Below are positions 38,765 to 63,789 of a stretch of DNA of 64,000 bases, one piece after another. The position numbers and the translations under genes were made by a program. The notes beneath the pieces were generated by a model. It searched no databases, had not been told where the DNA came from, and saw nothing but the letters and a program-made list of their open reading frames with translations. How positions within the stretch are numbered: position 1 is the first letter of the stretch; each line of letters begins with the position of its first letter. The DNA is from Metaphire vulgaris (lineage: Eukaryota > Annelida > Clitellata > Crassiclitellata > Megascolecidae), in NCBI GenBank assembly GCA_018105865.1, contig CM030856.1, forward strand, positions 12,457,042 through 12,521,041. Direction: 5' to 3'.

Positions 38765-38862
38765 TGTAACTGTGCAGTGAATCGATGATCATGAATGACT
38801 TTGAAGAGATGGAGGCTAAGTTGATGGCCGACCATGAGGACGAGGTGAAAGCGCTGAAGTGA
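25573..38862 (+). CDS. ZBBX: ZBBX, zinc finger B-box domain protein, complete, 19 coding exons
   Basis: A B-box protein linked to motile-cilium gene sets in vertebrates; molecular role unknown. Exons: 25573-25628, 26339-26455, 27309-27411, 27663-27705, 28365-28495, 29204-29299, 29587-29627, 30193-30298, 30637-30874, 31427-31846, 32759-32874, 33826-33902, 34060-34572, 34841-35049, 35477-35660, 36113-36465, 36763-36891, 37043-37154, 38778-38862. Phases agree throughout and the sum is 3129 nt (1042 residues), somewhat longer than my recollection of the human protein. Order of parts: [15 protein letters not shown] and a coiled coil (about 15-58), [11 protein letters not shown], a B-box (about 140-177; [25 protein letters not shown]), [27 protein letters not shown] (about 335-349), long Ser/Arg-rich disordered parts with TGRES repeats, and an acidic tail ending DEVKALK. 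The last acceptor is one of 14 near-identical copies; see the repeat at 37590. Start and end are inferred from phase and family match. Confidence 0.9.
26096..26245. repeat. (TAA)n/(TTA)n/(TTG)n array, partly inverted
   Basis: TAA repeats pass directly into TTA repeats, making a long potential hairpin about 100 bp upstream of ZBBX exon 2. Confidence 0.9.
27459..27516. repeat. (TAA)n microsatellite followed by the CTTCTATAGC core
   Basis: About 19 TAA units in a ZBBX intron, directly followed by GCACTTCTATAGCACCATTT, the recurring short core described in the findings. Confidence 0.9.
28547..28700. repeat. (GA)n(CTGA)n microsatellite
   Basis: A GA run followed by about 27 CTGA units, about 50 bp downstream of the ZBBX exon that ends at 28495. 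Confidence 0.95.
29695..29757. repeat. (ATT)n microsatellite
   Basis: About 21 ATT units in a ZBBX intron. Confidence 0.95.
29869..29948. mobile_element. 80-bp TTAA-flanked miniature element, copy 2 of 5
   Basis: It begins TTAACCCATTAACCGG and ends CCGGTTAAGGGGTTAA. It lies in a ZBBX intron and shares ATTTGTAACTCAATGTAAA with the copy at 36010 (reverse strand). Confidence 0.75.
30401..30480. repeat. (TTC)n microsatellite
   Basis: About 25 TTC units in a ZBBX intron. Confidence 0.95.
32103..32190. repeat. Interspersed repeat with core ATAACTTCTATGGCGCC
   Basis: Shares GCATCAGCCGATGGTG and GGTCAAGCAGG with the copies at 33506 and 21820. Located in a ZBBX intron. Confidence 0.55.
32443..32620. 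mobile_element. Pogo/Tigger-like miniature element with CAGTAGAACTTCATTATA ends
   Basis: The 178-bp element has inverted ends (CAGTAGAACTTCATTATA / TATAATGAAGTTCTACTG) flanked by TA on each side, as in the Tc1/mariner/pogo superfamily. It has the shared interior GGATGGTATTGGATATAAC. Located in a ZBBX intron. Confidence 0.75.
32881..32934. repeat. (ATC)n microsatellite
   Basis: Seventeen to eighteen ATC units starting only 6 bp after the donor of the ZBBX exon that ends at 32874. Confidence 0.95.
32935..33185 (-). pseudogene. Relic of a non-LTR retrotransposon reverse transcriptase, extreme C-terminus
   Basis: The minus strand reads in one frame as [20 protein letters not shown], then [20 protein letters not shown] and [20 protein letters not shown], ending near ETMEP. 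This is the WIGHVLR...GRPR...LLDW block found at the end of many LINE ORF2 proteins. It is adjacent to the (ATC)n tail at 32881, which could be the element's 3' tail. No endonuclease or polymerase core is present here. Confidence 0.7.
33506..33600. repeat. Interspersed repeat with core CAAACTTCTATGGCACC
   Basis: Matches 32103-32190 over most of its length (ATTATCATAATGCCTAGG, AAGCCGATGGTGCGCC, GGTCAAGC). Confidence 0.55.
35290..35380. repeat. (CT)n/(TCTG) microsatellite
   Basis: An imperfect CT-rich array about 95 bp upstream of a ZBBX exon (35477). Confidence 0.85.
35715..35840. mobile_element. hAT-like repeat fragment with CAGTGTTTCCCAAACTGTGG end
   Basis: Begins CAGTGTTTCCCAAACTGTGG followed by GGTCACGACCC. 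The complementary end occurs at 17860-17930. It begins about 55 bp into the intron after the ZBBX exon 35477-35660. Confidence 0.5.
36010..36090. mobile_element. 81-bp TTAA-flanked miniature element, copy 3 of 5, abutting a ZBBX acceptor
   Basis: It begins TTAACCCCTTAACTGGG and ends CCCAGTTAAGGGGTTAA. It ends only 22 bp before ZBBX exon 36113-36465, so the branch-point region of that intron probably lies inside the element. Confidence 0.78.
37482..37575. repeat. (CTA)n microsatellite
   Basis: About 31 CTA/ACT units directly upstream of the first amplified splice-site unit. It is preceded by CACTATAGAAGTTCAC, the reverse form of the recurring CTTCTATAGC core. Confidence 0.95.
37590..38777 (+). 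repeat. Composite VNTR: 13 extra copies of the ZBBX terminal-exon splice acceptor within (TAA)n
   Basis: Each unit is TTGTAACTGTACAGTGAATC plus AATGAT(C), then a (TAA)n tract. Candidate AG ends lie just before 37615, 37685, 37752, 37822, 38124, 38203, 38279, 38340, 38410, 38489, 38565, 38632 and 38714. The fourteenth copy (GTGCAG, exon start 38778) leads into real coding sequence. Unit lengths run from 61 to 82 bp and are all 1 modulo 3. The array is broken once by unrelated DNA at about 37890-38075. A decoy exon would read ESMI, then poly-Ile, IVTVQ and a stop. Confidence 0.88.
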
Positions 38863-40122
38863 AGACTGGTCACGGATGTCGAACTTTTTTGTCGCCTGTG
38901 TTGTCACGCATCCAACGTCCCTGTTTAACCCCCACCCCCTGCAACAACAGCCATCATTCTATTGACTTATTTAAGTAGAATTGCAAAGACGCGATTTCAC
39001 GTCCAAGTCTATTCTTTCACATATGGCCTTAATGCACTGAATTCTAAATGCTTTGATATATATAGAGACTGTTCCAAATTCATTGGTTTACTTGTTGCAT
39101 GATGAGCCACTTAGGAGTGTTTGAAATTGATCTACTCTACTGTAAATGTCACCTTCCTTGTTACATGTACACTACCATAAATAGAAAATTGTGTGGAATG
39201 GTTAGTTTTATGGTCTTTAGAGCCCCGTGGGTTGTATTGCACCAGATATGGCAAATCTAATCTCCTGTTTGGAATGTAAGCTTCCTATAAAATATGTTAG
39301 CTTGTTTTTTCAAAGTAGCTTTGTTAGTTATGAACACATCTAAACGATGAACAACAGTGGAATCTCACACAGCTACAGTACATCAGTTGAAATTCGGGGC
39401 CCTTCTTAGATAAAATCCAACTATTTCATTGGGGGGACTGCTACTGTATATTCGAATACTAATGGGTTAGGAGAAATCCAGGATAAATAATGTTAATATA
39501 GTCGGTTAGATGTTTGAATATTTAGCTGATTTGACTGCTTGTGATATATGCTTGCCATACACTTGCACGCTATGTTCAATCAGTGTAGAATGTAGATGGT
39601 GGAGTGTTGCTCAATTTATTTCACGGCGTTTAAAGTTATTTAACATCTTAAGCCCGGTAACTTTACCTAGAAGGCTTCTATTGATACATGTAAAATGTAG
39701 AAAGTCAATGGACTTTACTTGTGCAACTGTATGTCCCAGTGTATTGCCACAAAGAATCGTTTGGATAAATATCACTATATCAAACTGTTGTTTTTTTTTC
39801 TCTCTCTCTCAGTTAAACCTCTTTTATAATTATATTTAAGAATGTAGAATGTTCTAGCAAGTTAAAAATACCATTAGATTTTCTTAACAAATCTGCTAAA
39901 TCTTATGCCACTCTCTGCTTATGCTATTATATGACCAGTATGTCTTGCATTTATTAGAAAACAAGTTGCACGTGGTTTAGAGGAAATTTATTACATCATT
40001 AACAGCGTATTCTATAATAAAATTCAACATTCAAAAACTCTATAAATAAAACAGCAAATAATCAAGTAAAATTTTGCCAATTTTATAATAGCGCTTAGTG
40101 TAGCACCACTCACTCTCACAAT

Positions 40123-40318
40123 CAGAGGCGGCTCCAGAGGGGCAGTGCCCCCTATTGAATGCTTGGTCCCCCTTGGTTACCCACCATGCACTCATTCAAA
40201 GCAACCAGACTAGTCCAACTGTCCAGGTTTATGAAAAATACTGTTGTTGGCCACATGCTTAGTAGTTGTCCCTTCCAACGCCCCCGCCCCCATTTGCCAA
40301 ATCCTGGAGCCGCCACTG
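40123..40318. mobile_element. hAT-type miniature transposon, CAGAGGCGGCTCC family
   Basis: The 196-bp element begins CAGAGGCGGCTCCAGAGG and ends CCTGGAGCCGCCACTG. The flanking octamers CTCACAAT and CTTACAAT differ by one base, a near-intact 8-bp duplication. Confidence 0.8.
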
Positions 40319-40895
40319 CTTACAATAATTGACAATACTTGCTTATCCATATTCTCCAAGTTAACTGAAAGAACAAAAAAGCAGACTCAAGAGAGAATTT
40401 ATTCAATGCAATTCAAGATTCACATAGCAAATACAGTACATTAAAATTACCAAATTTTATATAAATTCTGCAAAATCTATACATAAAAGCAATGCCTCAA
40501 GTAATAATGCATAATACAAATAATATATTCAAGCACTGAACTGCATATGAGCACAACAGTCATTAGCAATAACATAAAACTCTTCCAAATACTCTAATAG
40601 CCAATTTCATCAGAAAATCTTAGGCCTACTGCTATGCATTAGCGTAAATTTGGATGAAAAAGGGAGGAGGGCAACCCCTATGTCATCCCCCTTTCCTATA
40701 GTAGCCTCTTAAAAAATGGGGGCTCGAACCTAGAGGCCAAATAGCAGTTTACACCTATATGCGGCTATGAATAACATTAAAAACAGTCAGTTATTCAATA
40801 AAGATCTGTTCTTGACATGTGGAGTGAAAGTCCCCTCTCAGGTCAACAAAAATTCCACACAATCATAAATTCATCTTGCTAGTTACTCCTATAGA

Positions 40896-41125
40896 CAGAG
40901 GCGGTTCTACAGGGGGGCTAATGGGGAGGCAGGGCGTGCACACTATTGAATACCTGGCCCCATACCTGGCCCCATCGAGGGTAATATGTGCCGATTTACG
41001 AGGGTAATATACATCGAGGGTAATATGCGCCTCTATGTGCCGATTTACGAAAAATAGTTGGTCCACCCCATTGTAGAAGTTGTCACCCAAGGCCCCCCAC
41101 TTGCCAAATCTTGGAGCCGCCACTG
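40896..41125. mobile_element. hAT-type miniature transposon, CAGAGGCGGCTCC family
   Basis: The 230-bp element begins CAGAGGCGGTTCTACAGG and ends CTTGGAGCCGCCACTG. The flanking octamers CCTATAGA and TTTATAGA match at 6 of 8 positions. It contains a short internal duplication (CGAGGGTAATATG). Confidence 0.72.
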
Positions 41126-42132
41126 TTTATAGATGTGTACGTTGGTCGCACATACTGCAAATTGCCAATATCCATTTCAATAAGTAAATCTTAGCATTGA
41201 TGAAATTGATTACTTTTTAGAAATAAATACTACAGACTATTATAATTTCATTGTAAATTTTAATAACCTGTTCACAAATAATTATGTGTTGTCAATCACT
41301 ACATGATTACATAAGACTATTCACTATGCTATTGTCATGGAAATCTTGCGAATTTGTGAATTTATATAGATGTACAAATGTATAGAAATACATTCTTAGG
41401 TGCTTAGTCTAAATTTGAAATAGCTAAAAGGTGGGGGGTAAGTCAGGCATTGAATTTTATATCCAAAGGGTGATTATGGTTGGGATGTTATTATGGCTAT
41501 GGAGGAAATGATTTTTATTTTCAAAGATAAAGGCTTTAAGCTTAAATGGAAAAACTTGGAGATGCGACTGTGGACTTGTTTAGGAGTACAACTTCGTTAC
41601 AACCTGACACAGTCGTTGGCAGTGGCAGTGTGGTTGAGGTTCCATCCTGCTCTGCCATATCGTTCAATGTCAGTGCACCAACTGACACTGTCACAGAACA
41701 GCCTGACACTGTCCGTGATACTGGATACTGTCCAGTGGCCATTTCATCTTCATTTTAACAAGACTCGGTGTTACCACTGTATGTCAGAGGTAGTCAAGCG
41801 AGAGTGCTGAGGGTATCGAAAACGGGAAACCCTAAATAATGGAAGTATGGTCTCCTCTGTCACCCCGAGTCAATTTTTCCCAAACGGTAGCCATGACAAC
41901 CGCCCTTGGATGATGGATCCCACGTCGCGGGCCGTACGCCCGACTCGGCAGGTTCAAAGCCCGACGGTCGCGCAGTAATCGCGCCGCGTTTCCGCTTCGG
42001 AGGCTTCGAATGGAATGTCGCACCGCCGCAGAGAATAAAACACACGTCTGTGGTGGAAGATATCTATGGTTATCTAAAAATTGAACACAACACAGATTCT
42101 AGATATTATTATTATTATTAACCATATGCATA

Positions 42133-42298
42133 CAGTAGAACTTCGTTATAATGTACTTAGCGGGTGTGCAAAATTTAATACGCTATATCCAATACCATCC
42201 AGCATGGTAACACATCATATGGGACAATACAGTGCAGAACGTTATAGGCCTAACCGAGTATACGTTATAACTGAGTCCGTTATAACGTAGTTCCACTG
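42133..42298. mobile_element. Pogo/Tigger-like miniature element with CAGTAGAACTTCGTTATAA ends
   Basis: A 166-bp intact copy flanked by TA, ending TTATAACGTAGTTCCACTG. It is used here as the reference for the split copies at 205 and 13572. Confidence 0.78.
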
Positions 42299-42982
42299 TA
42301 GTTAATATCATTATCAGTTAATAGCACACATAATAGTAAATTTCACACAATTAATGTAACACTTTCAGCAGATAATTTTTAGTTTAACCTAGAGTTCAAA
42401 TGTTAAGGGGTTCATTTGGCAATTTTCTTTTTGAAACACCCGTCTTCGAAAACTAAAAATACAGCAGTGTCATCTTACCCCTCATTGAATATTTTAGTGT
42501 GTCAAACAGATGTTGTGATGGTAATTAAATAAGAAAAACTCTGGGATGAGGTCCAAAGAAAAAAACCAGTGAACCAAACCCAGATCCTTGTTTAATTTTC
42601 CCCACATTCTGAACCATCAGAAATTATATTCTAACATGTGCGACTGCATAGCAGAGAGGTTGGGAGAGGGGAGGGGGGTCTACACAGAGAAAACTGTCAA
42701 CAGTAATCACTTCCTAAGATGAAAACCTCTAGTGGAAACAGGAGTCTTATATTTAATAGCCGCACAACAGTTTTCCTGGCTACACAGACGGGGGTGATTA
42801 CATGTCCAGCCTAAATAAAGCCTGAAATTCTGTATGGGGATATTTTATCACAAACAACAGAGAGTAGCCTACAGCAGACATTTGCATCACCATCCTCACT
42901 GGATTGGATTACACCAATCTTGGTGACGCACTGACTGTCTTTCTCCACCCTTTCTTTCTCCTCTCCATCCCACTCACCCGTT

Positions 42983-43022
42983 TCTTCCTCCTCCTCCTCC
43001 TCCTCCTCCTCCTCCTCCTCCT
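42983..43022. repeat. (CTC)n microsatellite
   Basis: About 13 CTC units. Confidence 0.9.
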
Positions 43023-43803
43023 TGCACTCCTCAGAGGTCACATAATGAGGACAGCTGGTCATGACAGAGCTGAAGAAGGACTTTGAGGGGCCATATCTTT
43101 GCCGTCTGCACCGGCCGCATGCCCTCCTTCCTTCCTTCCTTCCTTTCCTCCCCCTCCCCGCTCTCCTCCCCATCCTTGGAAATGAGAAAATCGAGAAGAA
43201 GAAGAAGAAGAAAGAAGATGCAAGAGATTCCAGTGAATGCTTTCGTCAATACGTCGCCTGCTGCTGCTGCTGCCGCAGCTGTGACAACATCGGCTGCTGT
43301 CAGACACCAGGAGGCGCTGCTGCTGCTGCTGCTGCTGGTACCGCTGCAATAATATTTATACCCCCCCACCGCTCCCCTAGCTGAGGCTAGCTCAATATAC
43401 CCAGAGGGCGATATATTAAACGAAATGAGCCGAATGAGAAATTATAAAACCCTCTTCCAAACAAGAAGAACATTTTGACCCAATTTCTTTCATAAAATTC
43501 TGATCAAATGAATGTTACTCCTCCCCGTGTGTGTGTTTGTCTGTCTGACACGCTATAAGCCAAGTAAAATAAGCAAATTCTGGTCTTCCCAATAATTATA
43601 TCCTCAGACAATCTCATTGTCTGTCCGTTACAAATGTGTGTTGTCCCTGTATATCCAAGCATAATACAATTACTACTCTTGGCCTTCAAACATTTGTCAC
43701 AAGATACAGAAATAGTATAGAATAATGAAGTTTACACCTGTAAGCATTCCACAATCATGCAGTATCAGTTAGGTTAGCTATATATAGGCAGTGTTCAAAG
43801 AAA

Positions 43804-59388
<15,585 letters not shown>

Positions 59389-59409
59389 CTCGACTGTTCG
59401 CCCGGTCAC

Positions 59410-61059
59410 TACATCGCCGCCTCCGCCGGCGTCGACAACAGCTGACGACCGGACGTCGATGCTGCCGCTACCGCCGACAGAACACCCTCGAAATCCAGCT
59501 ACTTTTGTAACCGGCTGGAAGCGCTATAGAAATTCATTAGATTTTACTTACTTACTTTATACTACTACTTTGATGACCATTCCTGACTGACCACCTTTTG
59601 GTTATGACTATTTCGAATTTAGATTAGGGGCTGCCCATTAATTATCGTCAACAAAATATGGGGGCTGAAAAAGTTTTACAGTTGTTGACAGAGGGAGGGT
59701 GGGTCAAGACTCAAGAGAAGTTGACATCAACAATTTCACTTTTTACTAATAATCAAAAAAATAGAAAATTTAATGATATACTATATATATATATATATAT
59801 ATATATTACAAAGAAGAAAATCCTGACAAGAAAAAAGGGTAATCATTTTGACACTTCATAAGCAAAAAAGGGGGAAAGGTCATCACCGCACAAAAATAAT
59901 AACCTTCTAAACTTTTTAGGAGGACCCGTTACTGATCTGATGGGAGGGGGGTCAAAATGCACCTAACAATAACACCCACTGCAGCACTTATATAAGAGCG
60001 CTAGGTAAATTCACAAGATTTTACTTACCGGTACTCTTACTTACTGACTAAAAAAACACTAGTTACTACTACAGCCCTCTATTTCATTTGTTTGCTAGGA
60101 GCCTATTATGAAAGACTAAAAAAACTGTGATAAACTTATCATAAAGTTCTACTGAATTCAAAAGATTGGTTAAATAAGTTGTACCACTGAATCATGCAGG
60201 ACTTAAAATACAGCAAATGAAAATGTACTGTCTTTCTTGTTGTTTTATTTTTGAACCATGCAATTTCAACACAGAATTTCCAAACATACAAATCGATCAG
60301 TTTGCCGTACGACAACTTTGTGACATAGAAGTCTTAGGAAAATGGCAAGATTTTTTATTACAGTTTACAACTACAGACTTAAAGCACAATCTTTCATATC
60401 CTATAATGGAATTTAGCAGTCAAAGCTTTCTGCAATGTTCACGCTAGTCGAACTGTACCATAAACTTCCTTAAAACATTGCAAGGAACAAATAAACTTTC
60501 TGGCTGAAAATCTATTCAAGGAAAACGAGGTAGTCTGGTAAGCCTAGACTTCAACACTGCAACATACTAAGTTTCGATGACCAAGTTAATGCTCCTTTCC
60601 TAGAGGCAACACCTCCCCTCCTGAAATTCTCCAAGGAGTAAATATCACTCCTCATCTCCCATGTCATCAATTTGTTGGGGAACAGTTCCCAAAAACACCA
60701 AGTCATTGCCAAACTGTTAACGAAGACATGTGACTTCGCTCGGAAATAATCTGACTTGCTATTATTACTGTATGTAACTCAACGAACTTTCACATGCAAT
60801 CAGAAAAACCGCAAGAACAGATAGACAATGTTCTGTGCTGTTATGTCACATCGGTGTCTTCAGGAAAAAGGAAGTTTTCCTTTTGTGTAACACAGCTGCT
60901 CTTCACCGCTCCAAAATGAAATTCATCGTCACTCGTCGAAAATCCGCGAAGAACGGCTTGGAAGTTCCAGGGCATCCATTCCAGCTCAATTCCATTCCAG
61001 TCAAAGCCCGAAGGAAAAGGGTTCCAGCAGTCAGAAAGCCAGGAATGACATCATGTTCG
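59410..61059. other. Tandem intergenic region upstream of syd-1 and downstream of the FIP1-like gene
   Basis: No recognisable exon. The first about 100 bp are GC-rich and open in the syd-1 frame, so they may be 5' UTR or part of a longer first exon. A (TA)n tract lies at 59783-59806. On the minus strand an AATAAA (plus-strand TTTATT at about 60244) could serve the FIP1-like gene. Confidence 0.5.
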
Positions 61060-63789
61060 TCACGTCTCTGCACTCTCATCCGAATGATTCGGACTTCCAT
61101 TAGCATCGTCTTCATCGTCCACTGGTTCTTGTTTAAGCTTCTTTTCTTTCTTGTGTCTGCTTTTATGGCGACCTTCTTCATCATCGTCTCGTCTGTTTAA
61201 AAGGTTCAGAAAAACAACACATTTAATAAAGAAATAACCAATAATATTATTACAAAATACTGAGTTATGCTTTCAAATATTCTGTACAAGTACAACCATT
61301 CATAAACAACATGCAAACATTTATTGCCCAGGCAGCTATTAAATTGTTCCAATGTAATATAGCAATGTAATCAGCAATTTATATAGCACCCTTTTATAGA
61401 ATACCCAAAGGCATGATATCAGTAGAATTCTCTATCGGTACAAAGTAGTCTTCAACCAAAAAAAATTGCTCCAACCACATGATTTATATTCACTACTAGA
61501 TGACTCAAAGAAAGTATGATAACAGTCAAGTCCATTTAATGTCACATTTTAAATACAGCAAAATCGTGTTTTCGATTAAATGCAAGTGACATTAAAAGTA
61601 ATGGCAAGCAAGGGTTCCGAACCCCCTCTGGGGAGAGCGGCCTCTGATGACGCCCACTTGCACAGCTGAACAAATTACCAACACTCAAAGACTATGTCAA
61701 AACAACATAGGGAACGTCCATATAGTACGTAAGCAAAAAAAAGGCATATTTTCAACCCCTCCTCACGTTTGTACACGTACATACGCAAAATCTCCTAAAT
61801 CCAACCCCCGCTCCACAGCGCGTACGTATTACACGGACGGGCCAGAAGTGCATAAACCTTCTCAAATGGTGCCGTTGATCATCTCGATCCCTGTGATGCC
61901 GTCTCTCTCTGTCTCGATCTCGCTCGTGATCGTAACCATCTCTCCAATCGTGGCTGCTCCTCCGGTGCCTGTCCTGCTCGTGACTCCGGCCTCGGCCGTT
62001 GTGTCCTCGGCAGGCGTCGCGGCCTCGGTCGCGTTCGGAGTCACCGCGGCCTCGATCCTTGTCGCCGCCGCTCCTGTCACGGTCGATCTTCTTTCGTTCC
62101 CGATCAATGTCTCGCAGGCGGCTCCGGTCGCGGGACGGAGAGCGTTCGCGACGAGATTCCCTGCAAAAAATTAACGACCCTGGCATCATCCAGCCAACAC
62201 TGCAGGGTGTTGTCGCTACAGCTTAATCAGTGAACTACCACCTACTCGTATTATATAACCATTATATTATATAACCATTATTATTATTATTATTATTATT
62301 GTTATTATTGTTGTAATTATTAGTGAACTTCTATAGCGCCATTCTAGTAATGATCACTACTCCAGTTGCAGCTCACCTTTCCTGATGTTCACAAGTTTCC
62401 CTCCCTCTGTGTTTCCGTGGCGACGACCTGCGGTCTCTCTTGAGCTCGTCTCCCATCAAACTATTAAATCATAACAGATCTCTTCATAACTAATTGGTTA
62501 TACCAGGGTGTCAAAACCTTGGCCTGCGGACCAAACTTGGCCCGCGGGCCGCGTCAAATCATTCCGGGATTATCAATATATTCCATCTCAATTTTATTCT
62601 AGAGCGTTCGAAATGCCACAAAATGGTGAGCCTATGGAAGCACTATTGTTACAGCAAGCTATAGATATGCAAAAATTCAGAGGAGTTTGAAACGAATTAA
62701 AACCACATTTTCTTGTGTCCCCATCTTTAATGCGTCAAATCATTCTGGGATTGTCAATATATTCCATCTCAATTTTATTCTAGAGCGTTCGAAATGCCGC
62801 AAAATTTTCACGCGATTGTCAAAACAGAATCAAATAAGAAGCTCCATCCATTTCAGCGTACCTGCTTAAATCTGTGTTCGATCTTGCCGGACTGTTTCGG
62901 AAATCCCAGTTCGGTGGCCCTCTATCACCACCACCACTTGCACCTGCACCTCCCACTCCACCTGGCCCACCACCAGTCCCACCTCCCCTAAAACACCACA
63001 ATCGTAAACAATCGGTGGAATCGACAAACTGTAATCAGTTACGCCAAAAGATAGATTATCATGATAAACCCCAACCTGAAGGCAAGAAGAGTCTGTTGGA
63101 AAGAATACTTATAAAAATTGATATACACAAATTACATATTTATGCAGTCAGAGAAGAAGTTAGTACACACGAATACGCAAAATAGAGCAGAGTACAGGTA
63201 CCTATTATCCCATCCGGGAGGCGCTCCAGGCTGTGCCCCAAATGGCGGGGGGCCACCATAAGGTCCGTCAAACCCAAAATGCTGTGAAGGGCGGTCGGGA
63301 AACCCGGGTGGACGTCTGTCGTGTGGGGGAGGCGGGCCGCCTGGCCCCCTAAAGAAAGCTGAAACAGAGTTGAAAACAGAAACCTAACAATAAACAAAAT
63401 ACCATCAGAGAATGAGACAGAACAAGTGATCATCTAGAAAATGTGCTACATAAATGCCTTCCTATTATACCAAAGAGAAGTACAGAGAAGGGGATAGACA
63501 ATAAAAATGCCAGTACTAAATAAACGATGTCATTTTATCTAAAGAGCAAATTGAAAGTAAGCCCATATCAAAGCATAACGAACTACAGGATTTAAACTAA
63601 AAAAACTGAACCGACACCTTTATGTCACCTAATTCAGCACAAAATAAACTCTTGGTCAAATGGACCGGTCAAAAGTATCGATTCAGAAGTGCACACGAGG
63701 TTACTCACGGTCAAATCCAGGTCCTCTGAGGGCCGGCGGAGGAAAGCCAGGCGGTGGACCGACAAGTATCGGGGGTGGGGCCATTAGAC
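61060..63789 (-). CDS. Proline-rich then Arg/Asp-rich RNA-processing protein, FIP1-like, 3' part only
   Basis: Six consecutive exons on the minus strand: 63789-63709, 63358-63202, 62987-62862, 62460-62377, 62160-61858 and 61192-61060. Phases agree and the stop codon is at 61060-61062; the 5' part lies beyond the right edge. The order is a Pro/Gly-rich segment (PPPILVGPPPGFPPP, HFGFDGPYGGPPPFGAQPG, PGAPPGWDNR), a Gly-rich segment ending RGPPNWDFRNS, an RS/RD/RE-rich segment (SRRERSPSRDRS, DHERDRDRERRHHRDRDD) and a tail with HKSRHKKEKKLKQEPVDDED. This matches the C-terminal plan of FIP1, a CPSF subunit in mRNA 3'-end processing. CPSF6-like or other RD-rich splicing proteins remain possible, because the diagnostic FIP1 motif would be in missing exons. 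Confidence 0.6.
61707..61850. repeat. Interspersed repeat shared with 55565-55710
   Basis: Second copy of the TCCATATAGTACGTAAGC...ACGGACGGGCC unit. It lies in the FIP1-like gene's last intron, directly after the donor at 61857. Confidence 0.6.
62276..62345. repeat. (TTA)n array joined to the CTTCTATAGCGCC core
   Basis: About 35 bp of TTA/TTG repeats lead into GTGAACTTCTATAGCGCCAT. In an intron of the FIP1-like gene. Confidence 0.8.
62505..62805. repeat. Interspersed repeat with an internal direct duplication
   Basis: The block GCGTCAAATCATTC(C/T)GGGAT followed by TATTCCATCTCAATTTTATT and TTCGAAATGCC occurs twice (about 62551 and 62730). It is related to 4677-5125. It ends about 55 bp downstream of the FIP1-like exon 62987-62862. 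Confidence 0.6.

Larger units (their letters stand above)
38863..43803. other. Convergent intergenic region between ZBBX and syd-1 3' ends
   Basis: Includes the ZBBX 3' UTR (an AATAAA lies near 40047) and the syd-1 3' UTR on the other strand. I see no further gene. The open stretch at 41546-41758 is built on a CTGACACTGTC-type repeat. A GC-rich island lies at 41860-42050. Low-complexity CTC, CTG and GAA tracts at 42985-43345 explain the open frames there. Confidence 0.55.

Noticed and set aside
37590..38777. The regular repeat-plus-variable pattern considered as a CRISPR-like array or satellite
   Set aside because: The variable parts are only (TAA)n of different lengths and the constant part matches the adjacent ZBBX splice junction, so local amplification explains it.
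41546..41758. A 70-codon frame with reasonable codon use (DTVTEQPDTV)
   Set aside because: It is built on a short CTGACACTGTC repeat, has no neighbouring exon on that strand and no recognisable domain. It could be an orphan exon but is unsupported.
42811..43384. Basic and Glu-rich open frames on both strands
   Set aside because: The tracts CTC, GAAG and CTG account for them, and they lie beyond the syd-1 stop codon.
61647..62226. Plus-strand open frames opposite the Arg/Asp-rich exon
   Set aside because: They are complementary readings of RD/RE repeat codons; the minus strand has consistent splicing.
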